Shown piece after piece: positions 17,923 through 26,024 of a DNA stretch of 27,732 nt. The DNA is from Priapulus caudatus (Eukaryota; Priapulida; Priapulimorpha; Priapulimorphida; Priapulidae): positions 1-27,732 of the forward strand of contig NW_014578117.1 in assembly GCF_000485595.1 (NCBI RefSeq), in the 5' to 3' direction. The notes below the pieces were generated by a model, which saw nothing but the letters and a program-made list of their open reading frames with translations, did no database searches and was not told where the DNA came from. The position numbers and the translations under genes are program-made. Numbering within the stretch: the stretch's first letter is position 1; the number at the start of each line of letters is the position of its first letter.

Positions 17923-18210
17923 TCATTTTTCTGGATCACTTTCTGCCTGAGGGGAACAGGTTGGGCAGACATATTCCAGGGAGTCATCGTCCTGGTAGTG
18001 CTTGTATGATTCATTGGTCATGCTAATGCATTTGCAATGGTGCCATAGGTCGCATTGGTCACATTGGATGCCTTTTTGTTTGACCGCACAGTTTTGCACA
18101 TGCCCCGCATGGATATGTGATATTTTGGGGCCTGGGTTCAGTTCAACGTCGCCAGATAGTAGAGTGTCAGTACGAAGAAAAGTTTCTGTGCATCGACTGG
18201 GCGCCGCCAT
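17923..18210 (-). CDS. LINE N-terminal ORF: 2A-like peptide plus PHD-like finger
   Basis: Ninety-five codons start at ATG 18210 in good context (AAACATGGCG). Residues 15-28, DTLLSGDVELNPGP, fit the 2A consensus D(V/I)ExNPG|P, which makes the ribosome skip a peptide bond and release two products. Residues 41-85 have C50-x2-C53, WHHC and C61 then VCPTC (C82, C85), a PHD-like zinc finger; the first Cys pair is partly lost (HVQNC). 2A-like peptides are known at the N-terminus of CR1/L2-type LINEs in echinoderms, amphioxus and other invertebrates; here a short leader would be released from the rest. The frame stops at 17923 soon after the finger, and endonuclease is read in another frame, so the original single ORF probably carries a shift. 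Confidence 0.8.
   Translation of the reverse strand: MAAPSRCTETFLRTDTLLSGDVELNPGPKISHIHAGHVQNCAVKQKGIQCDQCDLWHHCKCISMTNESYKHYQDDDSLEYVCPTCSPQAESDPEK
18127..18156 (-). other. 2A-like ribosome-skipping motif SGDVELNPGP
   Basis: The minus strand encodes S-G-D-V-E-L-N-P-G-P exactly, residues 19-28 of the LINE N-terminal ORF. All invariant positions (D, E, N, P, G, P) are present. The predicted break lies between the last Gly and Pro. Confidence 0.88.
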
Positions 18211-18287
18211 GTTTGTTTACGTTTACCTTTGTTGGGGGCGAGGTTGACTCGCGAGCGTTGCAAAAGTTCGAAAAAGAACATCAGAAT

Positions 18288-18470
18288 TCAACCATTCAGG
18301 AGACTCTTGGCGTTGAGATCACTAAAACGAGAGTCTGTGGTACTTGTTCCTCCATGTTTATCGTCTCTGATGTCGAGATAAGAGGTCCTTGCGTATAAAA
18401 TTGTCGATAAAAGGAGAGCAACTGAAACGCCTAACAGGCCGGCCGCCATCTTTTCGAACTCCGTTCTCAT
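18288..18470 (-). CDS. Short ORF with N-terminal hydrophobic segment
   Basis: Sixty codons, starting MRTEFEKMAAGLLGVSVALL with a second in-frame ATG in AAGATGGCGG context. Residues 10-26 (AGLLGVSVALLLSTILY) are a likely signal peptide or membrane anchor, followed by a polar DIRDDKHGG..DSRFSDLN tail. It lies 80 bp upstream of the 2A ORF on the same strand. It may be an upstream ORF in the LINE leader, a first exon of a host gene, or chance. No family is recognised. Confidence 0.3.
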   Translation of the reverse strand: MRTEFEKMAAGLLGVSVALLLSTILYARTSYLDIRDDKHGGTSTTDSRFSDLNAKSLLNG

Positions 18471-18604
18471 CTACATGGCTTTACCTTGCTACTGATATGT
18501 GTATACATTCACTTCAATCGTTATTTACTTCTTAAAAGATTGTTTTTCAGAAACCGCGCTTCATTAACTTTAGTAAATTACGTTGGCCATTTACAAACGA
18601 TCAT

Positions 18605-20880
18605 GTCTTCATCCTGTCGCACCATTCTTCCGTCGTCATGTTCATTGCAACTCTTAAGCATCCAGTAAAAATATAAACCAAGTATTTGCAAAGCATGAGA
18701 ATGTAATGCAGTAATGCTGCCATATACCTCCCCACTCAGCATTTGTATGTCAATGTATGCAAAACATTTCCTAGTACTAGACATCTTAACTACGATAATT
18801 CAGATAATCTAAGTAAACATATGGACATGCAGACTCATTCATACAATACTAAAGTGAAAGAGACCTGAAATAAATTTGTTTTGACTAGAAATGTCCCAGG
18901 ATGTAGGGGTACACTACTGCCCAGCCAACATTTAAGCAACCACCCACACTGCTACGATTAATGGAAACATGAACACCCCGCATACAGTGTACAATAATAC
19001 ACAGCTGAAATAAATTTGTAACAGTGCACGATAGTGCCCAGATGTCCCGGGTTGTAGGGTACACTACTGCTCAGCCACATTTAAGCAACCACACACACTG
19101 CTACGATTACTTGCAATGCTAGAATTATTACTAATCATCAAGCCAGTCTAGTTCGCACCCTCGCCATTGAAAGAGGGACATTCTAGACCCGAATTAAAAT
19201 ACAACTCCTCATCTACACACAATGTCACGGGTCGCTTTGATAGAACAGTTATTTCACCAAGACTTACACAAACAGGCTTTTATAATTTTCATTGACTTTC
19301 TCGAATGGTAATTAATCGCGCAATGGTGGATTCCCTTCTTTGGATGGCAAGGGCATGACAGCCCCCTCCAGCCTTTCCTCTTGTTTTTTAATACCTTCAT
19401 CACGGTAATCAGGATCCATGGTAGTCACACACTACCTCACCTTTACTAAATGGACGCGTGGTTTTTAACCCTCTCCCTTTTCCGAATGAGCAACAGTTAA
19501 GCCGGGCCATTTCTGCTTTAATTATAATTAGCTTTTTTTAATTGGCCTCTTTCCCGACATTTTCACCGCGCTTTCTTATTGATGCAACCCAGTTGGCAGT
19601 ACGTAGGCTCTAGCTTCTTTTCTTCCATCCTTCTCTTTCATGAGCTTCTTCAATGCGTTATGTGATGGTCTTGTTCTTGGAATGCGCCTGTGTTAATACA
19701 ATGCAAATTAGCCCAAAACAAGTGCCCAGCCTTTTCGGTTGGCAGAGTCATCATTCTTAATTGTTTTGATACATCAATGCATCGCATGTGTGGCCATGGC
19801 AAAATGATTTCAAGCCTAACGATTAGTTCTTTGCCTCGCAACTTCGTTCGCTCAAATCCATCGATTGTAGAGTCGTTGTCCGTCTTGCTGGTTGATGTAC
19901 TTGTCCAGTCTTCATTGTAGGTGATCCTCATCAAGGGTGAGTGGGTAATGACACACAGCTGATTGTAGGCACCATCCCTATGCATAATTAAAGAGGACGT
20001 ATACATTTACTTTATGTGAGCAAAAACAAAAATAAATATAAAAAATCAAGATTAGGTACACATCTGCTAAACACAATACAAGTAGTGAAGGTGTTGCACT
20101 CCACACCACCGCTAAGCTTCAACATGGATTTGAGTAATATTAAACCAGTATATTTTAATATTGCAACAAAGTAAACGGGTATATAGCATTCATTCACAAA
20201 CAGGTTTGAGCCATAGCACGCAAACTACTAAATCTACCATAACATAGCACCCACAGGTTACTAGAAATATGGTGGAGGGATTGGAATGCATTAACACATG
20301 CTGTACCTGTCTAACTGGGCCACACTGTCAGTGCCTGTCGCGCTCTCACTTCCGGTTGTATCCTCGCTGGTGGATCCATTCGAGTAGCTGCAGGTGTCTG
20401 TAAAATGTTTATATGTGATTGGAAACTGGTAAGATTGTCATTATCACTCTGCACATCAAATGTTAGAATGCAAGGAAAATTATATATTCTATACAACTCA
20501 TGTCAACATGCCAATTAATTTAAGAAATATTTGAAAGTACACTTACGCGAGTTATATGAGTTATATGAGTTGAGCAGCTTTTGCCACATTGGCGGTCTCC
20601 TTGAATACATAGTGGCAGTTGGCAACGTCGATCGTGTGTCTAGGTAGTCGGCAATGTGGCGGGCGGTCGATGTCTCCTAGTGTTGCTGATGATGCAGTTT
20701 CTAATGATTTCCTCACTTCATTGCAGGTGACGATTGTCACATTGAATCTGCAAAAGAGAGATGTATTGAATTCAGAATAATTCTACCGTGAAGCTTATAC
20801 GCCTGTATGCATCGCTGATTAAATACTAAGTGGATATTCTATATAACGTACTGTACTGACTTTCTGTTATAACTACACAT
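18605..20880 (-). repeat. YR-SET tandem unit 2
   Basis: Begins inside YR exon 1 (TCATCCTGTCGCACC at 18609) and runs through the 153-bp repeat pair, SET exons and YR C-terminal exon to ..AACTACACAT at 20880. The same exon 1 word recurs at 21394, giving a period of 2,785 bp. Single-base deletions relative to unit 4 are frequent, especially at 19020-20010. Confidence 0.85.
18862..19125. repeat. 153-bp direct repeat pair, unit 2
   Basis: Same pair as at 14539-14815 and 23995-24255: CTGAAATAAATTTG at about 18866 and 19006, with the CCAACATTTAAGCAACC core in the first and a variant lacking two bases in the second. It lies just downstream of the SET stop at 19131. Confidence 0.8.
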
Positions 20881-21445
20881 TTCGATCAACCAGTGATGAA
20901 GAGATTATGCAAAGGTGTGTAATCCAGTAACAAGTAATAACAACACGCACAAGAAAAACAAGAGAAGAACAGAGTGTGATCCAGATTATACATGTACATC
21001 AGAAACTGTACATGTCAGGATAGCTGCTGTATCACTAACCTCTTGTGCAGTCTTGCCAGGTCGTTTGATGCATTAAATAGCTTGGTCCCAGTAATTGAAA
21101 GAAAGAAGAATGCTTCGTCGTCGTCGTGTAATATGTCTGGAACCACTAATGAGTGAAAGAATTTACATATATGAATTATATGTTTGTTTATTTTCATGAA
21201 ACATTAGGATTTAAATTGAAACGCACGACTTGGTAGAACTATAATTATATGCCTATTTGGCTTATGACGCTACTGGTTTTGATACTTACCATCTCTTGTT
21301 CATCGTCAATGGCAAATGTGGCAAGTTGAGTGGCAGCCGTCTTGTGCTCCTTAACTCTCACGATGGTGTAGTTCTTTCCATTGTAGGTTGTCTTCATCCT
21401 GTCGCACCATTCTTCCGTCGTCATGTTCATTGCAACTCTTAAGCA
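19131..21445 (-). pseudogene. YR-SET gene spanning units 3 and 2 (all six recognised exons)
   Basis: The only locus here where all six recognised exons are in order on the minus strand: exon 1 (about 21445-21290), 2 (21145-21040), 3 (20747 to about 20545), 4 (20397-20307), 5 (about 19999-19830) and 6 (about 19690-19131). Exon 1 has LRVAMNMTTEEWCDRM and VRVKEHKTAATQLATFAI, donor GTAAGT. Exon 2 has FFLSITGTKLFNASNDLARL. Exon 3 has the YR C-terminal motif with LAHT and ANRHYVF. Exons 5 and 6 carry the KMT5A-like SET domain. The 5' exons sit in unit 3, the 3' exons in unit 2. Exon 3 ends early because a nine-base duplication (TTATATGAG twice, plus strand 20548-20568) adds a stop after AAQLI. Exon 4 is two bases short, and exon 6 has many one-base deletions. 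Either a young pseudogene or a poorly polished gene. Confidence 0.65.
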
Positions 21446-22194
21446 TCCAGTAAAAATAATACCAAGTATTTGCAAAGCATGAGAATGTAATGCAGTAAGC
21501 TCCATATAACTCCCACATCGCATTTGTATGTCAATGTATGCAAAATTTCCTAGTACTAGACATTTTAACTACGATAATTCAGATAATCTAAGTAAACATA
21601 TGGACATGCAGACTCATTCATACAATACTAAAGTGAAGAGACTGAAATAAATTTGTTTTGACTAGAAATGTCCGCTAGTGTAGGGTACACTACTGCCAGC
21701 AACATTAAGCAACCACCCACACTGCTACGATTATTGAACATGAACACCCACGCATACAGGTACAATAATACACAGCTGAAATAAATTTGTAACAGTGCAC
21801 GATAGTTGCACAGAGTCCCGGGTTTGTAGGGGTACACTACTGCTCAGCCAACATTTAAGCAACCACACACACTGCTACGATTACTTGCAATGTAGAATTA
21901 TTACTATCATCAAGCCAGTCTAGTTCTGCACCCTCGCCATGAAAGAGCATTCTAACACAGAATTAAAATACAACTCTCATCGTACAACAATGTCACGCGG
22001 TCGCCTTTGAATAGAACAGTTATTTCACCAAGACTTACACAAACAGGCTTTATTATTAATTTCATTTGACTTTCTCGAATGGTTAATTAATCGGCCATGG
22101 TATTCCTTCTTGGATGGCAAGGCATGGGACAGCCCCCTCCAAGCCTTTCCTCTTGTTTTTTAATACTTCATCACGGTAATCAGTGATCACATGG
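20881..22194 (-). repeat. YR-SET tandem unit 3, cut by Ty3/Gypsy
   Basis: Starts TTCGATCAACCAGTGATGAAG (also at 23232) and contains YR exons 2 and 1, the 153-bp repeat pair (about 21640-21895) and the first 290 bp of SET exon 6. It stops at 22194, where a TGTTGTATC LTR end begins. Confidence 0.85.
21904..22194 (-). pseudogene. SET exon 6 fragment, unit 3 (copy 3)
   Basis: The minus strand matches the C-terminal half of SET exon 6 in the other units: the NHS motif region, KPVCVSLG, and the FNS end. Indels are frequent: the stop-codon area has lost one base (CTATCATC instead of CTAATCATC), and the Gly after FNS is lost. Upstream it is replaced by a Ty3/Gypsy element at 22195, so exons 3 to 5 of this copy are missing. 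Not expected to be functional. Confidence 0.75.
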
Positions 22195-22364
22195 TGTTGT
22201 ATCTCTCTAATGCATGAATTAGAGTAGATATTATTACTCACGTCACTCTTACTACAATAATTAGAGACGCAGATATGTGAAACTCAACGCCACCTTTATT
22301 CCTCGAATCCGGAGAGTGTCGCCTTCCCGCCAACGATACATACATACAACATAAGAACATTACA
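22195..22364 (-). repeat. Ty3/Gypsy 3' LTR, 170 bp
   Basis: On the minus strand it begins TGTAATGTTC and ends GATACAACA (TG..CA), directly after the purine tract AAAGAAAAGAAGAGA (plus 22365-22379). Inside is GAATAAAGGTGG, which may hold the polyadenylation signal. The outer end abuts SET exon 6 sequence. The 5' LTR is not in the window. Confidence 0.85.
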
Positions 22365-23220
22365 TCTCTTCTTTTCTTTAAAGGAACACAAAACCCTGGA
22401 AGCATAAACCCTTTGCCATATAACATACAATGCGCCGCACTAAATTCAACTTATTCCTGTAACACAACTGTGGAACAACTAATCTCAAGACACTGTATCT
22501 CCAACACAATAGAAACGAATCTTACTCCATTACATAGTCAGAGTACCTTAGCAGGTACTCTCTTTTGCCTGTGAGATCTACGATACTGGGTTGTCCAAGA
22601 GATTGTGGCATCTGAGAACGTATCTTCAGATGAAGCCTGAACACCTGGATCTATAATTAGTTGTTGACACATCAGTGACATCACTGTCTGGATCTCACTA
22701 TTGCTCCAGTTTCATCATTGGTAGCATGGGTGACGCGTACTTCTACACTATCGTCCTGTATGGGAGTACTAGCATTCGACACTATTCCTAACATGAGTAG
22801 TATTCTAGAGATGCAGCACCATTCGGAGCTCCACTACAAGACTATTACGAAATGTTGCCTTACGACAGTGTGGGACCGGGATCGAATGTTGTTGAAAACT
22901 TATTGGTTTTCTCTTTCCTGACCAGAACTTTTCACCAACATCAACGCCAGAGTATTGCGCGTTGCGACGTTCGTCAGCGTAGATCTTCGCTTTCCTTTCT
23001 TTCAGCATCACGATCCGCGGACCTCCATATCCCTACGACTGTCTGCCTGGAAATCTGCTTTAATTTCCCTTCACTTTACGATTAAACAAGAGTTCAGCTG
23101 GACTTCTCCCTGTAGTATGATGGTCAATGCCACGTATTCGTCACATACTTCCTGAGTTCTCTTTCCAGTCTACCCTTCTGCCTGAGCGATACGAATTCTC
23201 TTCACTCAGCGACTTATTCT
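22365..23220 (-). pseudogene. Ty3/Gypsy integrase C-terminal fragment and 3' tail
   Basis: From 23220 the minus strand reads, with frame changes, a DWK-containing segment, TTGRSPAELLFNRKVKG, a RDAERKE stretch, KIYADERRNAQYSGVDVGE (in the 68-codon ORF 22805-23011) and a VPHT/VRKS..VVVE tail. This is the end of a Ty3/Gypsy integrase core and its C-terminal SH3-like domain; TTG.SPAELLF and VGE.VL are typical. About 300 bp of non-coding 3' tail and the polypurine tract follow. Gag, protease, RT and the integrase catalytic core are missing because the sequence is cut at the N at 23221. Whether it belongs to the same element family as the gag fragment at 13745-14538 is unknown. Confidence 0.85.
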
Positions 23221-23396
23221 NGTACTAACAATTCGATCAACCAGTGATGAGAGATTATGCAAAGGTGTGTAATCCAGTAAAAGTATAACAAACGACGCAC
23301 AGAAAAACAAAGAGAAGAACAGAGTGTGATCCAGATACATGTACCCATCAGAAACGTACATGTCAGGAGTACTGCTGTATACTAACCTCTGTGCAG

Positions 23397-23800
23397 TCTT
23401 TGGCCCAGGTCGTTTGATGCATTAAATAGCTGGCCGCAGTAATCGAAAGAAAGAAAGAATGCTTCGTCGTCGTCGTGTAATATGTCTGGAACCACTTAAT
23501 GAGGGAAAGAATTACATATGAATATATGTTTGTTATTTCATGAAACATTAGGGGATTTAAATGACAGCACGACTCTTGGTGAACTATAATTATACTGCCA
23601 TTGCTTGTACTATGGCGCTACTGTTTTGATACTTCACCATCTCTTGTTCATCGTCCCATGGCAAAATTGGCAAGTTGAGTGTCAGCGTCTTGTGCTCCTT
23701 AACCTCACGATGGTTAGTTCTTTCCATTGTAGGTTGTCTTCATCCTGTCCGCAGCCATTCTTCGTCGTCATGTCATTGCAAACTCTTAAGCATCCAGTAA
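23397..23800 (-). pseudogene. YR exons 1 and 2, unit 4 (orphaned)
   Basis: Exon 2 (23397-23491) reads WFQTYYTTTTKHSFFLSIT in one frame, the only copy where WFQTYY and FFLSIT are in phase, thanks to one extra base in a T-rich run. It is then broken by a missing base before GTK. Exon 1 (about 23637-23790) retains NMTTEEW/VKEHKT sequence but with several single-base changes, and its donor has an inserted base (GGTGAAGTATC). The downstream exons 3 to 5 are replaced by the Ty3/Gypsy piece. Either a decayed copy or uncorrected reads next to the N at 23221. Confidence 0.6.
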
Positions 23801-23994
23801 AAATATAAATCCAATATTGAAGCACGAGAAGGTAATCAGGTAATGCTGCCATATAACCTCCCACATCAGCATTTGTATGTCAATGTATGCAAAACATTTC
23901 CTAGTACTAGACAACTTAACTACGATAATTCAGATAATCCAAGTAAACATATGGACATGCAGACTCATTCATACAATACTAAAGTGAAAGAGAC

Positions 23995-24255
23995 CTGAAA
24001 TAAATTTGTTTTGACTAGAAATGTCCCAGGATGTAGGGGTACACTACTGCCCAGCCAACATTTAAGCAACCACCCACACTGCTACGATTAATGGAAACAT
24101 GAACACCCACGCATACAGTACAATAATACACAGCTGAAATAAATTTGTAACAGTACACGATAGTTGCCACAAATTTCCCGGGTTGTAGGGGTACACTACT
24201 GCCCAGCCAACATTTAAGCAACCACCCACACTGCTACGATTACTTGCAATGTAGA
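23995..24255. repeat. 153-bp direct repeat pair, unit 4
   Basis: CTGAAATAAATTTG at about 23996 and 24135. Both have CCAGCCAACATTTAAGCAACC and CACTGCTACGATTA; the first copy has TTGACTAGAAATGTCCCAGG where the second has AACAGTACACGATAG. The pair lies immediately downstream of the SET stop at 24263. Confidence 0.85.
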
Positions 24256-24262
24256 ATTATTA

Positions 24263-25891
24263 CTAATCATCAAGCCAGTCTAGTTCTGCACCCTCGCCAT
24301 GAAAAGAGGACATTCTAACACCAGAATTAAAATACAACTCCTCATCTACAACAATGTCACGGGTCGCTTTGAATAGAACAGTTATTTCACCAAGACTTAC
24401 ACAAACAGGCTTTATATTAATTTTCATTGACTTTCTCGAATGGTTAATTAATCGGCCAATGGTGGATTCCTTCTTTGGATGGCAAGGGCATGGGACAGCC
24501 CCCTCCAGCATTTCCTCTTGTTTTTTAACACCTTCATCACGGGTAATCAGTGGCCCATGGTAGTCACACACTACCTCACCTTTACTAAATGGACGCGTGG
24601 TTTTAACCCCTCTTCCCTTTTCCGAATGAGCAACAGTTAAGCCGGGCCATTTCTGCTTTATAATTAGCTTTTTTAATTGGACCTCTTCCCCGACATTTTC
24701 GCGCTTTCCTAATGATGGAACCCAATTGTCAAGTACGTAGTCCTCTGGCTTTTGCTCACATCCTTTCTTCTTCATGAGCTTCTTCAATGCGTGATGTGAT
24801 GGTCTTGTTCTTGGGAATGCGCCTGTGTTAATACAATGCAAATTAGCCCAAAACAAGTGCCAGCCTTTTCGGTTGGCAGAGTAGTCATATCTTAATTGTT
24901 TTGATACATCAATGCATCGCATGTGTGGCCATGGCAAAAATGATTTCAAGCCTAACCGATTAGTTCTTTGCCTCGCAACTTCGTTCGCTCGTACATCCAT
25001 CGATTGTAGAGTCGTTGTTCGTCTTGCTGGTTGATGTCCTTGCAGGTCTTCATTGTAGGTGGATCCTCATCAAGGGTGAGTGGGTAGATGACGCACAGCT
25101 GATTGTAGGCACTATCCCTATGCATAATTAAAGAGGACGTATATACTTTATGTGAGCAAAAACAAAAATAAATATAGAAAGTCCAAGGATTAGGGTACCC
25201 AATCTGCTGAACACAATACAAGTAGTGAATGGTGTTTGCACTCCACACCACCGCTATGCTTCCACATGGATTTGAGTAATATTAAACCAGTATATTTTAA
25301 TATTGCAACAAAGTAAACAGGTATACAACATTCATTCACAAACAGGTTTGAGCCATAGCACGCAAACTACTAAATCTACCATAACATAGCACCCACAGGT
25401 TACTAGAAATATGGTGGAGGGATTGGAATGCATATAAACACATGCTGTACCTGTCTAACTGGGCCACACTGTCAGTGCCTGTCGCGCTCTCACTTCCGGT
25501 TGTATCCTCGCTGGCTGGATCCATTCGAGTAGCTGCAGGGTGTCTGTAAAATGTTTATATGTGATTGGAAACTGGTAAGATGTCATTATCACTCTGTGCA
25601 CAACAAATGTTAGAATGCAAGGAAAATTATATATTCTATACAACTCATGTCAACATGCCAATTAATTTAAGAAATATTTGAAAGTACACTTACACCTGCA
25701 GGCGTCCAATGAGTTGAGCAGCTTTTGCCACATTGGCGGTCTCCTTGAATACATAGTGGCGGTTGGCAACGTCGATCGTGTGTGCTAGGTAGTCGGCAAT
25801 GTGGCGGCGGTCGATGTCTCCTAGTGTTGCTGATGATGCAGTTTCTAATGATTTCCTCACTTCATTGCAGGTGACGATTGTCACATTGAAT
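24263..25891 (-). CDS. YR-SET (KMT5A-like) gene, 3' four exons, best-preserved copy
   Basis: Exons on the minus strand: 25694-25891, 25451-25543, 24957-25117, 24263-24822. All have GT..AG introns (CTTTTGCAG / GTAAGT; TTTTACAG / GTACAG; GCATAG / GTTAGG; ACACAG) and splice in one open frame of about 337 codons. Exon 3 is the C-terminal part of a YR catalytic domain: CNEVRKSLETA, then ADYLAHTIDVANRHYVF with the box II His and the Tyr, then a KAAQLIGRLQ helix. Exon 4 is a short polar linker; exon 5 has INQQDEQRLYNRWMYERTK. Exon 6 is a KMT5A-like SET domain: SEKGRGVKTTRPFSKGE, CDYHGPL, GRLINHSRKS, TRDIVVDEELYFNSG. Oddities: about 20-25 residues that SET8 has before the NHS motif are missing, and the catalytic Tyr position is Ser. 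The 5' YR exons are absent: unit 4 ends at 26024. Probably nuclear, but activity is doubtful. Confidence 0.75.
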
Positions 25892-26024
25892 CTGCAAAAG
25901 AGAGATGTATTGAATTCAGAATAATTCTACCGTGAAGCTTATACACCTGTATGCATCGCTGATTAAATACTAAGTGGATATTCTATATAACGTACTGTAC
26001 TGACTTTCTGTTATAACTACACAT

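Larger units (their letters stand above)
16326..18605 (-). mobile_element. CR1/L2-like LINE, 5' part to mid-RT
   Basis: On the minus strand from right to left: a possible 5' leader with a short ORF (18288-18470); a 2A-like peptide and PHD-like finger (17923-18210); AP endonuclease (17409-17880); linker; and RT up to the N gap. The order 2A/zinc finger, endonuclease, RT fits CR1/L2-group non-LTR elements. It separates unit 1 from unit 2 of the YR-SET array: unit 2 resumes at about 18605 in the middle of YR exon 1. Several one-base shifts split the ORF. The 3' end is lost. Confidence 0.85.
23222..26024 (-). repeat. YR-SET tandem unit 4
   Basis: Complete unit in the plus order: YR exon 2, YR exon 1, 153-bp repeat pair, SET exon 6, exons 5, 4 and 3, ending ..AACTACACAT at 26024. 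At 26025 it leaves the array into unrelated sequence, so the next unit, which would hold the 5' exons of its SET gene, is missing. The left part (23222-23850) has many one-base indels; the right part (23990-26024) is clean. Confidence 0.88.

Noticed and set aside
24823-24956. Uninterrupted 245-codon ORF through this segment (24263-25000)
   Set aside because: The upstream frame (ERTKLRGKELI) joins exon 6 in phase only if this 134-bp GT..AG segment is removed, so it is read as an intron that happens to be open.
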